Positions 22,332 to 32,426 of a DNA stretch of 64,000 bases are shown here, piece by piece. A program made the position numbers and the translations under genes. How positions within the stretch are numbered: position 1 is the first letter of the stretch; each line of letters opens with the position of its first letter. This DNA is from Branchinecta lynchi (taxonomy: Eukaryota > Arthropoda > Branchiopoda > Anostraca > Branchinectidae), in assembly GCA_023053575.1 (NCBI GenBank), contig JAKZAP010000003.1:6424561-6488560 (forward strand), written 5' to 3'. The notes beneath the pieces were generated by a model. That model was not told the DNA's origin, did no database searches, and saw only the letters and a list, made by a program, of their open reading frames with translations.

Positions 22332-24580
22332 TTGAAGCACGCCGGCTTGATCCCCATTTTCGCATCTGTAGTACATTCGGCAATCCTTTTCATGAGGAAT
22401 GCTAATTGAAATGATATCACTGAAAGAGGGACACCTTGTTGGTGGGACCACTTTTGGGGCGAGAGTTGGTGCGTTTGTTTCAGGTTCTAGTTCAGTTACT
22501 GCGTCAGTTGGTATATCGACAGGTGCGTCAGTCGGGGCTTCAGTCTCTGGAGCTGGTTCAGTTGGGGCATCGGTGGGTGGGTCAGTTTCCTGTGCTGGAT
22601 CAGTCGGGCTATCAGTGTCAGGAACTTCTTCAGTTATATCGACAGGTGCGTCAGTCGGGGCTTCAGTCTCTGAAGCTGGCTCAGTTGGGGCATCGGTGGG
22701 TGGGTCAGTTTCCTGTGCTGGATCCGTCGGGCTATCAGTGTCAGGAACTTCTTCAGTTATATCGACAGGTGCGTCAGTCGGGGCTTCAGTCTCTTGAGCT
22801 GGCTCAGTTGGGATATCGGTGGGTGGGTCAGTTTCCTGTGCTGGATCAGTCGGGCTATCAGTGTCAGGAACTTCTTCAGTTATATCGACAGGTGCGTCAG
22901 TCGGGGCTTCAGTCTCTGAAGCTGGCTCAGTTGGGGCATCGGTGGGTGGGTCAGTTTCCTGTGCTGGATCAGTCGGGCTATCAGTGTCAGGAACTTCTTC
23001 AGTTATATCGACAGGTGCGTCAGTCGGGGCTTCAGTCTCTGAAGCTGGCTCAGTTGGGGCATCGGTGGGCTGGTCAGTTTCCTGTGCTGGATCAGTCGGG
23101 CTATCAGTATCAGGAACTTCTTCAGTTATATCGACAGGTGCGTCAGTCGGGGCTTCAGTCTCTTGAGCTGGCTCAGTTGGGGCATCGGTGGGTGGGTCAA
23201 TTTCCTGTGCTGGATCAGTTGGGCTATCAGTGTCAGGAACTTCTTCAGTTATATCGACAGGTGCGTCAGTCGGGGCTTCAGTCTCTTCAGCTGGCTCAGT
23301 TGGGGCATCGGTGGGTGGGTCAGTTTCCTGTGCTGGATCAGTTGGGCTATCAGTGTCAGGAACTTCTTCAGTTATATCGACAGGTGCGTCAGTCGGGGCT
23401 TCAGTCTCTGAAGCTGGCTCAGTTGGGGCATCTGTGGGTGGGTCAGTTTCCTGTGCTGGATCAGTCGGGCTATCAGTGTCAGGAACTTCTTCAGTTATAT
23501 CGACAGGTGCGTCAGTCGGGGCTTCAGTCTCTTGAGCTGGCTCAGTTGGGATATCGGTGGGTGGGTCAGTTTCCTGTGCTGGATCAGTCGGGCTATCAGT
23601 GTCAGGAACTTCTTCAGTTATATCGACAGGTGCGTCAGTCGGGGCTTCAGTCTCTGAAGCTGGCTCAGTTGGGGCATCGGTGGGTGGGTCAGTTTCCTGT
23701 GCTGGATCAGTCGGGCTATCAGTGTCAGGAACTTCTTCAGTTATATCGACAGGTGCGTCAGTCGGGGCTTCAGTCTCTGAAGCTGGCTCAGTTGGGGCAT
23801 CGGTGGGCTGGTCAGTTTCCTGTGCTGGATCAGTCGGGCTATCAGTATCAGGAACTTCTTCAGTTATATCGACAGGTGCGTCAGTCGGGGCTTCAGTCTC
23901 TTGAGCTGGCTCAGTTGGGGCATCGGTGGGTGGGTCAATTTCCTGTGCTGGATCAGTTGGGCTATCAGTGTCAGGAACTTCTTCAGTTATATCGACAGGT
24001 GCGTCAGTCGGGGCTTCAGTCTCTTCAGCTGGCTCAGTTGGGGCATCGGTGGGTGGGTCAGTTTCCTGTGCTGGATCAGTTGGGCTATCAGTGTCAGGAA
24101 CTTCTTCAGTTATATCGACAGGTGCGTCAGTCGGGGCTTCAGTCTCTGAAGCTGGCTCAGTTGGGGCATCTGTGGGTGGGTCAGTTTCCTGTGCTGGATC
24201 AGTCGGGCTATCAGTGTCAGGAACTTCTTCAGTTATATCGACAGGTGCGTCAGTCGGGGCTTCAGTCTCTTGAGATGGCTCAGTTGGGGCATCGGTGGGT
24301 GGGTCAGTTTCCTGTGCTGGATCAGTTGGGCTATCAGTGTCAGGAACTTCTTCAGTTCCAGTTGGAGGGAATGTTGGGGCGTCAGTTTGCAGTTCTGGTG
24401 CAGTTGGAGGGAGTGTTGGGGTGTCAGTCTGCAGTTCTGGTGCAGTTGGAGGGAGTGTTGGGGCGTCAGTTTGCAATGCTGGTGCAGTTGGTGCTTCTGT
24501 GGGAGTATCCGTTGCTGCCTCAGTTGGCGCGACTATCGGAGCCTTTGTCGTTGGCTGCACCGGATTAGACCCACATGGAC
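22332..24580 (-). CDS. Secreted chitin-binding mucin-like protein: repeat exon with start of second CBM14
   Basis: This 2249-bp exon has two bases completing a split Gly codon, then 749 uninterrupted codons. The acceptor is a pyrimidine-rich tract ending CTAG (24584-24581); the donor is CTTCAA|GTAAGT at 22332/22331, phase 0. Joined in phase to the exon at 29518-29763 it reads ...VVEGPCGSNP, supplying the sixth CBM14 cysteine. A short PTLPPTAPELQTD array follows, then fifteen 41-residue repeats rich in T, P, D and E (TEEVPDTDSP...APTDAPVDI). The C-terminal part starts a second CBM14 (RCPSF, then KDCRMYYRCENG, same cysteine spacing), cut by the donor; its last three cysteines must lie in an exon I could not find among the repeats to the left. 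The product is probably an O-glycosylated extracellular linker protein with chitin-binding ends. The strongly acidic repeat could bind calcium (inference). Confidence 0.87.
22512..24355 (-). repeat. Coding minisatellite, 15 units of 123 bp with a six-unit higher-order duplication
   Basis: The array encodes fifteen 41-residue units. Diagnostic variants (PASETE, PAEETE, QEIDPP, TDQPTD, TDIPTE) occur in the same order in units 2-7 and 8-13, so a 738-bp block of six units was duplicated in tandem. DNA identity between the blocks is very high by eye. Because 123 is divisible by three, other frames also stay open across the array; they are shadows. Confidence 0.93.
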
Positions 24581-25222
24581 CTAGAAAACGGGAAAACATT
24601 CACGTGATATGCCATCTGACGTGATCCATATTTAAGGTTTGAGGTGAGGTTAGAATACGTGTGATATGTCTAATCAAGATAACGAAGAAGCAGCTGGGAT
24701 TATACTTTCATCCAGGAAAGCACGAGCATTTCCAGTTTGTGAGAGAGAGAGAGAGATAGGTTTATTTAGACAACATCGTAGCTGACAGCTAATTTGCGTT
24801 GCTTCACTATACTAAATAACAAACTAACACAAACAAAAAAAGAAAATATCACTCGGCTTTATTTAACAAATCCGTTAAAAAAGGTACAAACGATTTTGTG
24901 TGGCGGTTCGTTCGCGAAGCTACTGGAACCAGTTTATTTTGATGACGCGTACGGTTGTTGGGCGTGCAGTGGGTGGTAAGATGTCTCGATGCTGCGGTTT
25001 AGAGAGAAGAAACTTCCCAAACCTCAAGATAATCTGCTCATATCTTTGGGTCAACGTGGGGTGATCGAGCTTAGCAAGCGCTTCACCATAAGATAGCTGT
25101 CGATCGCCAATAACAATGAACAAGGCCCGCTTTTGCACCGACTCAAGTTCTTGGATGAGGTATACAGTACGCAGTGCTGCAGGTCCCCTTAGTGGGCTTG
25201 CATATTCCAGAACTGGATGGAC

Positions 25223-26200
25223 TTATGTAAGATAAGCTAGCAAAAGGCACTGGACATCACAGCCAAATCTACGCATTGTACTTAAAGACTGCAGACATGC
25301 ATTTCCGTTTTTAACAACATTTTCAACTTGCAAGGCGAAAGAACAATCACTGGAAAAAGTAACTCCCAAAATCTTTATTGAGTCGACAATCTGAGACGGA
25401 ACATGCGGTTGGCGGAAAGTGCACTTCAACGGGTTGAAGCGTGAGACCCTTGACTTATTCGTGTTAATTTTCAATTTAGAGACATTGCATTCGGCAATAA
25501 ATGCATCGAAGAAATCATCACTGAACTCTTTCTTAACAATCCCGTTTTCAACTAGGTATTTCAATAAAAAAGAGATATCGTCTATAAACTTGTAATGATC
25601 CTCATATTCGACTAGTAGGTAGTTGATCACGGTTATAAATATGATGGCAGCCAACTTTGTGCCCTGCGGAGCTCCACATGTTATACCTGTCCAGCCAGAG
25701 TCAGAATCCACCTCAAACAGGGCATAAACACGATGTTTGTCGGATATTTAGCACCCATTATCTTCAAAATTTTGGCCAGCAATCAGATGGTTAATGAAAT
25801 CAAAAGCTTTTCGGAAGTCTATTGCACCTAGATCCAGGAACCGATTACCTTTATCCAGCCATGTAAGTATACAATCGTGCATATGCACTTAGTAAATAGC
25901 AGTGCTTCAATCCTGGAGTCCACCATACTGGTACTTATCGATAGAAGAACGGATCTGGTTGAGCAATCGACGGAGCACAAATGCTTCCGTAACTTAAGCC
26001 AGGCAGGGGGTTATCGAGATAGGACGCAATTCATCACATGCTTTAGGGGGGCCTGATTTCGGAATAGCCCGGATATACGTCTTTTTCCAAATATCTGGGA
26101 AAGTACCAAGCATGAAACACAGGTTGATCAACACGGATAGTGGCTTGGCAATGAAGGGGGCGTATTCACGAACAAGTTTTACAGGAAGTTCCGAAGGATA
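25223..26200 (-). pseudogene. LINE reverse transcriptase
   Basis: The N-terminal part (25712-26200) reads SELPVKLVREYAPFIAKPL, LGTFPDIWKKTYIRAIPK, DELRPISITPCLA and GAIDFRKAFDFINH with stops in frame. The C-terminal frame 25223-25711 gives GITCGAPQGTKLAAIIFI and FIDDISFL (catalytic DD box), then NTNKSRV and IKILGVTFSSD. The motif order fits RT; at least three stops break it. Confidence 0.8.
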
Positions 26201-26219
26201 TGATCAATCAATCAATCAA

Positions 26220-26864
26220 TCAATTTGCACTGTTGGGCTTAATTTTCGTTAATTCTTTGTAGACGTTTTCTTCAGTGGCTTCTATAACTTCTTCTTCTGA
26301 GCAGCCGGACAAGAGATCGGCTTTTTGGAATTCGGTGGGTGGAGGGTGGGTTGTGCAGATTTCAGTGAAGAAGGAGTTCACATCTGTCGCAGTGAGAAGT
26401 TTGCCAGTATCGTCCAATATTCTCACACTAGAAGTAGTGGATTTGCCTGACATTTTTCGAACAGACTGATGCCATTTCTTTGGATTATTGACGCGCATAG
26501 GTGACACCGATAAACGGCCATATTCAAGTTTGGCCTTACGTATTACAGTGACGGTGTAATTTTGTAGTTTCTTTGCGATTACTACATCACCGATAGAATG
26601 CATCCGGCACCTCTCACGGATGAGTTTCTTTATGGCAGGGGTAATCCATGGTTTATCAAACTCACTAATGATAACTGACTTGGTGGGGAAGATTTCGATG
26701 TATTTGGAGTACAGAATGTCGCTGAATCTTTTAGTCTTTTCGTGGAGGCTTGAATCACCGTGAACTCCTGGGAAATCATAATTGCCTATCCACTGTCCAT
26801 AGGCTCGAATGGCAGAGTCCGTCAGAGGGCGGGTAACCATGCGGCTTAATTTCGGCTTGGGCAA
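26220..26864 (-). pseudogene. LINE polyprotein segment between endonuclease and RT
   Basis: A 214-codon frame with KPWITPAIKKLIRERCRMHS, NNPKKWHQSVRKMSGKSTTS and a C-terminal IKPNSAN block just before RT. WITP.IK.LI.ER and the NPKKWW-like block are standard in LINE ORF2 linkers. The endonuclease upstream was not recognised. The frame joins the RT across a (CAAT)n tract. Confidence 0.75.
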
Positions 26865-26944
26865 TGAACTGTGTGCTTTCCACAGAATAGCAAAATGGAA
26901 GTTTTCTCATTTTCTGTCGCAGCGGAGTAATCCAAGCCGACATT

Positions 26945-27360
26945 TCCGACAATAATGCTCCTGACACTTCTATTCCCCGATCCCAAAAAATACTATTTCC
27001 TTATCGGGAAACATTAGGCCCCGACACTTCGATTCCCCGGTCTCAGAATCGATTATTTGATTATGAGGAAATATTAGCTCTGGACACTTTGATTTCCCGA
27101 CCTCAACTCAACAAATCTATATTTGCACGTCGGACAACATTAGCCCGTGACGCTTCTATTCCTTGATCTCAAAATCGATTATTTGATTATCAGGAAATAT
27201 CAGCTCTGGATACTTCGGTTCTCTGAGTGTTCGGGGAAGATTAGTCCTGGGCAAGTAGATTCCCCGATCTGTCGGGGACCATTAGCTCCTGACACATGGA
27301 ATCCCCGACAAATGGGGAACAATAGCGTGTGGAATACCGATTCCCAGATAGGGGAACGAT
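26945..27360 (+). repeat. Minisatellite, ~60-68-bp units, about 7 copies
   Basis: Units share GCTCCTGACACTTCTATTCC, CCGATCTCAAAATCGATTAT and TTGATTATCGGGAAA; marks lie near 26958, 27018, 27076, 27144, 27209, 27245 and 27290. Units diverge noticeably, so the array is old. Confidence 0.75.
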
Positions 27361-27505
27361 AGACACTGCCAGTACCCCACTAGCAGTTCGAACGAAAAAT
27401 CATAAGACAGTGAAAAAGAGGGGAAAATGGTTACGAACGTTTGAAATTGGTTTCCATTATTTGCGAGTAATGATCGCTGGCGTCGTAGTCATGGCACCAG
27501 ATTAT

Positions 27506-27805
27506 GAGTGTGTTCCACCCTTCTTACAATAGTAACTATTAGTTACTATTCTCGTTCCAACATCATGAATAGTTACTACGTTGACCGTTCCAACCTTCTC
27601 GAAATAGCAACTAATCGTAATTATCTGCTTTTCATGCTCGGGAGTGTAGTAAGCGTGGTAACTACGGATCTCTGTAACGTAATTGGCCGGATTAGCCCGT
27701 AGCACGATATTTTGCTGAAAATAGAAAAATACGTTCCAGCCTTGACGCCAGGAAGCCAACATTCGTGACTGCGTAGTAACTGCGGGAAGAGGGTGGAACA
27801 CGCTC
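27506..27805. mobile_element. F-type MITE, 300 bp
   Basis: Inverted ends GAGTGTGTTCCACCCTTCTT and GAGGGTGGAACACGCTC. The inside has AGTAACTATTAGTTACTATT and inverted TTACTACG motifs. A second copy is at 49788-50012. No clear target duplication was seen. Confidence 0.75.
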
Positions 27806-28029
27806 CATGTATCTCGGTAATTTCACTTACGACCCATGCTGTAAGGTAAACAGATGTTGGGAAGCTCTTCTGGGGTATCTAACCTCATTGGAAACGAATA
27901 TCTTAGGGCGCGTTTCCGCCGCAGATGCATTTGTGCCCCCATATTTTGACTATCTGTCGTAATTCTGTCTTTTATTTCAAAAGCTAGTACTGATGACATT
28001 ATATCGATATTTTTTTTTTAAATAACCCG

Positions 28030-28398
28030 ACAGGCCCATTCGGGCTTTCCTGCAGTCAAAGTAAGTAAGTAAATAAGTAATTTATTTATAACACGCCATT
28101 TTGAAAAAGCGGAATAAATGGAAGAATTCATTAAAGAAAACAAATAAAACGATAAACACACAGAAAAAGACACTTATTTTCAATCTTCGGCCAGGAAGAA
28201 GAGGATAATGTCGTGCGCTTTTTGGTCCCTGTTGTCCTTGATTTGTGAAAGCGATGAGGAAACATTTACAAGGGTGACACTTACATCTTGAATTTTGTAC
28301 TTCTCCGTCAATGTACGGTTATGATATAATTTCGAAAAGTGGATCAGATGCTTTGCATATTTAAAACAGCATTATCTCATCTTTTTAATCTCCTTTTA
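28030..28398 (-). mobile_element. LINE 3' end with (TTAC)n tail
   Basis: On the minus strand it ends in ATAAATAAATTACTTATTTA then (CTTA)n. The coding tail is at 28180-28372. The same 3' end occurs at 53680-53770, 28745-28830 (minus) and 61115-61413. Confidence 0.75.
28180..28372 (-). pseudogene. Conserved ORF C-terminus of the (TTAC)n LINE family
   Basis: Reads KHLIHFSKLYHNRTLTEKYK, then IQDVSVTLVNVSSSLSQIKD and HDIILFFLAED followed by a stop. It aligns without gaps to the plus-strand copy at 61116-61301, with many conservative replacements. I do not recognise the domain; the position before a LINE 3' UTR suggests an ORF2 end. Confidence 0.6.
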
Positions 28399-28498
28399 AA
28401 GGTATAGACTACTTGTGTAAAGGATGGTAAGAGGGTAATAAAAGGTGTGATAATGTAGTGTAGCGTGTAAAAGTTGGTCTGTATAGCAAAGAGTATTG

Positions 28499-28731
28499 AT
28501 ATTTGAAGGTGCAAAACGGATACGTCAGCTGAATTATATTGGAGCTATATTTTGGCCCTTCTTTGCAAGGGTCTTCTTCAGGCTCAAAAACGCTCAAGTT
28601 GGAAAAACGAACTTGTGAGAAACACCACAAACTTGAGCGGTTTTGAGCCTGAACAGGAACCTTGCCAAGAAGGGCCGAAATATAGCTACAATAAAATTCA
28701 GCTGACGCATCCATTTTACACCATCAAATAT
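28499..28731. mobile_element. H-type fold-back element with ~95-bp arms
   Basis: Left ATATTTGAAGGTGCAAAACG and right inverted partner CATCCATTTTACACCATCAA. The arms continue through CGTCAGCTGAATTATATTGG, AGCTATATTTTGGCCCTTCT and TTCTTCAGGCTCAAAA with few mismatches, around a ~40-base centre. Confidence 0.85.
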
Positions 28732-28739
28732 GATTCGCA

Positions 28740-28830
28740 GTACTAGTAACAGTAATAGTAATTTATTTATGACTCGCCATTTTGAAAAGGCGGAGCAAAT
28801 GAAGAAAATAAACAAAAGCAGTCAGCTTGG
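28740..28830 (-). mobile_element. Short (TTAC)n-family LINE 3' fragment
   Basis: TAATTTATTTATGACTCGCC then ATTTTGAAAAGGCGGAG is the reverse of the 3' end shared with 28030-28398 and 61320-61413. Confidence 0.6.
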
Positions 28831-28834
28831 GCTG

Positions 28835-29510
28835 AAGGAAAATTTAAAGAGTATTGAACTACAAATTTTGTTGGAACTTTAGAAAATTCTCAAAAATTGG
28901 GATTTTGAAATAAAAAACTAAAAATTGGAGCTGTGTTCGGAAAAATCCTTCATACGCACTGTATTGAGCTGTGCTCTTTTTTCTGTCATGTCAGTTTCAC
29001 CGAAGACCTGATTTTTCCAAGGGAGAACTACAGATCAGCTCCTACGCATGAACTCATAGATAAATCTCTGGAGTTAAGAAGGAGTCTGATTGTTTAAGTT
29101 ATATTTTTGTTTGTTTGTGTATATGTCCCGTGGGCTTTTGAAATACACTAATATATATATCTATCTATTCTCTTCCCTGTGACAGCACAAATATATATTA
29201 CGCCCAATCTTGGCTAACAGGTTTGTACAGTCCGTACTCCGTATGAGCCAAACACAAACGAAGCGAGAGGCGTGAAATGACTCCAAAACTCTTCGATTCT
29301 ATGCTCTTATAACAGGTGTTAGTAATCGCAAAAAAAAATACTTTCACCGAAAAGAGTTGCTTTCAAAATGACCAAAATCCTTTGAAATCGCAGAATGCTA
29401 CATTTTTGGCATACGTGCGATTTCCTGTGATATTGTCAGAGCTCTGAATCTTGGGATAAGACAAAACCTGTGACAAATTGCAGAATTCTGCAACCAGTGG
29501 CAACATTGCT
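28835..29510. other. Intronic DNA without recognised features
   Basis: AT-rich, with a short TATATATATC tract near 29150. It leads up to the chitin-binding exon donor on the minus strand. Confidence 0.45.
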
Positions 29511-29517
29511 TGCTTAC

Positions 29518-29763
29518 CTTCTACCACTGCCGGCCAGTTGCAGACTTTCAGTGAGGGATCAAAAACTAGGCCTCCCGGACAGACAAATAGAAAAGCAACG
29601 CCGTTGGAGCATTGATAGAATGTCGCACAGTTGTCCTCACTGGGAAAGTACGTCAGGGTTTGGCCATCTGGTATGGGACAGGCTTGATTGAGGTTGTTGG
29701 AATGAGGTTGGTATGCCCCGACACATATTAGGGCAGTTACGAACGACAACAAAACCTTCATGT
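29518..29763 (-). CDS. Secreted chitin-binding mucin-like protein: signal-peptide and first CBM14 exon
   Basis: Translation from the ATG at 29761-29759 gives 81 residues plus one base. Residues 1-17 form a hydrophobic signal peptide (MKVLLSFVTALICVGAY), so the product should enter the secretory pathway. Cysteines at 28, 45, 51, 61 and 74, with the FYQC and VFDPS motifs, match a peritrophin-A/CBM14 chitin-binding domain; the family needs six cysteines, and the sixth comes from the next exon. The exon opens just after a long T tract ending in TAG (29766-29764), a strong acceptor, which implies a 5' UTR exon upstream (to the right). I chose this ATG because it lies 2 bases inside that acceptor; an in-frame ATG at 29824 would need read-through. 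The donor is GAAG|GTAAGC with 29518 as last exon base, phase 1. The role (binding chitin in cuticle, peritrophic matrix or shell) is inferred from the family. Confidence 0.85.
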
Positions 29764-30055
29764 CTAAAAAAAAAAGAAGATGTAGTTTCGACCAAAATTG
29801 TGTAATAATAAGAAAAATATTCATTTTACTAACTGCCTAGCTTATAGTAGCTTGCGTTACAAATCCAACTCTTGAACTAAAAGGCTTAAGAAAATATAAA
29901 TTAACAAATGAATGAAGGGGTTATTGGAAAAAACTAGAATCTTCAATGCCCAGAGGCATACCTGTTAGGGACTAATTACCTTCCAAACAAAACATCAACA
30001 ACAACAAAAACTTCGAAAAAAATAAAGAAAGGAAAGGAAAGAAAGGAAGGAGCTT
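29764..30055 (-). other. Probable 5' intron or promoter-proximal DNA of the chitin-binding gene
   Basis: Immediately upstream of the first coding exon. The poly-T tract ending TAG at 29764 argues for an intron, so the transcription start should lie further right. No TATA box or UTR exon could be assigned. Confidence 0.4.
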
Positions 30056-30681
30056 GACATAAGGTAAGGTAAGGTAAGGTACAATTTTAATGGCAAATAC
30101 AAATAAACCTGGTGTTTCTTAAAAGCATCAGACATGCCAGTGGCATAAAAACGACGCTTCACTAATTCTGATGGGTTTGTAAAAAATATTAATACAATTC
30201 TAGCCTAAACCATTGTAAAGAAAAAATAAACGAACAACTATCACAGATCAACACTAAAATTTAAGGACAATGCGAGAATGTACGACAACAGACATATGAC
30301 TAAAGAAAAAATGAAAAATAAAAAAGGTTTGCGACATGGGTCTGATCTTCCTCCGAGCACAAACAAAAATTAATCGATTAAATCAGACAGAAGAAATATA
30401 ATTGCTAGATATTTAGGATCTTTTAAATACTTTCCTATCTTCGGACACCCTAACAGTTTCAGGCAATGAATTCCATACTTTTACACGTGTATGACGAATA
30501 GAAAAGCTAGACCTTGTAGAAGAATAACAAATGGTAGACAGATTGGACCGCCGTCTTGTGTTACAGTCATGAAATTGACTGTTCAGGCAAAAAAGATTTT
30601 TAAAATCAGCAGGTAGTGAATCTTCTAGAAGATGATGGTAAACAAGTGTTGCAATATTCCAGTCTCTAATCTGACGGACAT

Positions 30682-31671
30682 TTAAAATAAAAAGACTAGG
30701 CAGAATAAGAGAAGCTGATGAAACTGAAGACCATGAATTGCTCTAACTGATTTGTTTTCTAGGATTTGAATCCGATTAATATGTTTCGAAAAAGTCGAAG
30801 CCCAAGCTGAAGTACAATATGAAAGATAAGAATGGACCAGGGAGAAATAAATCAATCGAAGTATGAATTGTGGAAGACAATGTTTGAGGCAGGAGAGCAT
30901 ACCAATATTTCGGCTCAACTTAAGATCCAAAGCATCGATGTGCTGCTTGAAAGAAAGATTTTCATCAAGGATAAGGCCAAGATATTTAATATTAAAAGAT
31001 CTTAGAAGTTCAGTGCCAGAAAGAAAAAGTTTACCAGAAGCTGAAACTGAACCAGACCGGGAGAAAAGCATGTAACGACATTTTTCCGCGTTTACAGCTA
31101 GTAAATTAGATGTAAACCAGTCAGAAGCAGTCGAAAGAGCTGAATTAAGAACACTAAACAACTGAATCAAATCTGAATGCGAACCAAAAATCACAGTGTC
31201 GTCCGCAAACATGATAACTTTGACAAAAGGCATATATTCTGGAAGGTCATTAATGTAAAGTAGGAACAAAGTGTGTCCAAGGACAGACCCGTGTGGTACT
31301 CCAAATTCTATAGGAAATTCATCTGAAAATTCGCCAACTTGCCTACACGAGAGACTTCTCTTGGATAGGTAAGAAGCAAAAACATCAAGTGTCTTTTCTT
31401 GAATGCCATACTGTTTCAGTTTATCAAGCAAAATCCCATGGTCAATTGAGTCAAATGCTTTACAAATATCAATAAAAACTGCACAAGCGTGTTGACTAGT
31501 GTCAAGAGCATCATTGATCGACAAAAGAGGATTATGAATAGGAAGCTCAGTTGACCGACCTTTTTGAAATCCAAACTGAGTTTCATTGATTATTGAATGG
31601 TTTACTAAGTAAGAAGTAAACTGCTTGTGAACGACTTTCTCTAGTAATTTACTAAAAACAGAAAGAATCAA
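30682..31671 (-). pseudogene. LINE reverse transcriptase domain
   Basis: A 329-codon open frame with SKLLEKVVHKQFTSYL, ETQFGFQKGRSTELPI, AVFIDICKAFDSIDH (first catalytic Asp), FGVPHGSVLGHTLFLLYIND, MFADDTVIFG (catalytic DD), SNLLAVNAEKCRYML, FNIKYLGLILDENLSF and a thumb region. All core RT motifs are present and in frame, so this domain could be intact even though the whole element is not. The N-terminal RT motifs lie upstream across a break. Confidence 0.9.
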
Positions 31672-31777
31672 AATCCCACTGTAATTATTTAGAATATCTC
31701 TTGCACCACCTTTGTGAAGAGGGATTACGCGAGCTTTTTTGATAATCTCAGGGAAAACACTTTAGTCAAGGCAAAGA

Positions 31778-32224
31778 TTAATTAAAAAATGCCAAAACTT
31801 CAGACAGATACTTACTAATGCTAAGAATAAATTTAGAAGAAAACCCAAACTCGTCTGAAGAATCACTCCTATTAATCTCGTTGAAAATTTTCAATAAATC
31901 ATCCTGGGAAATATTTTGGAATGAAAAAGACGAGTTTGGACGGTTACTTGTATTTGGTCCAAAATAACGACTATCTGGCTTGACGTTAGCTTTAACCCCA
32001 TTAGCAATTTTTTTCCTGCAAGGACTAAAATGCTCCGCTAATTCGTTTACAATACGTTTAGGGTCAGAAACGGATTCACCGCCTAGTTTCAGTGAATTTA
32101 TTGAATCCTTGGATTTAAGATTGGGTCGAATAATACTATTAATTGTCTCCCACATTTTCTTAGCATTGTCTTTGAATTTCATAAAACGATCAGACAAATA
32201 TTTACGTTTAGAATCACGAATCAA
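31778..32224 (-). pseudogene. LINE linker and RT N-terminus
   Basis: Frame of 148 codons: YLSDRFMKFKDNAKKMWETI, NSIIRPNLKSKDSI, VNELAEHFSPCRKKIAN and ISQDDLLKIFNEINRSDSSD with GFSSKFILSI. KMWE.IN and NEL...F are typical of the ORF2 linker. A frame break at ~31770 separates it from the RT. Confidence 0.75.
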
Positions 32225-32426
32225 TGAGTATAACTTGTTTCTGTAAGCACGATGTAGTTCAAAAGTTTTGTCGCTAGGTTTTTTTTTAGATAATCTAAAC
32301 GAAGTACACTTTTCCGTTTCAAAGAAGCTAGAATCCCAGTTGTAATCCAGGTATCGTGCTTTTGAGTAAACTTTCCTGACGAAGATTTAGTAGATCGACA
32401 ATCATCATATAATGTTCTAAGGCGAT

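Larger units (their letters stand above)
24737..26960 (-). mobile_element. LINE with (GA)n tail, in intron
   Basis: On the minus strand it runs from near 26960 to a 3' end at 24737, where (CT)n on that strand ends the element. It holds the post-endonuclease linker (26220-26864) and RT blocks (25223-26200), listed separately. A (CAAT)n tract at 26203-26224 interrupts the frame. It is inactive and antisense-neutral to the host gene, which also runs on the minus strand. Confidence 0.8.
24581..29517 (-). other. Intron of the chitin-binding gene, loaded with mobile DNA
   Basis: The intron is 4937 bp with GTAAGC at its 5' end (29517) and a T/C-rich tract plus CTAG at its 3' end. Phase 1 matches on both sides. 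It carries a minus-strand LINE, a ~60-bp minisatellite, an F-type MITE, a LINE 3' fragment and an H hairpin, each listed separately. Confidence 0.8.

Noticed and set aside
22436..24568. A 710-codon plus-strand frame, and several shorter plus frames, across the mucin array
   Set aside because: They are antisense shadows: a 123-bp unit without stops stays open in several frames. The minus frame has the splice sites and the CBM14 domains.
24737..26960. Functional reverse transcriptase gene
   Set aside because: Several in-frame stops and a (CAAT)n interruption.
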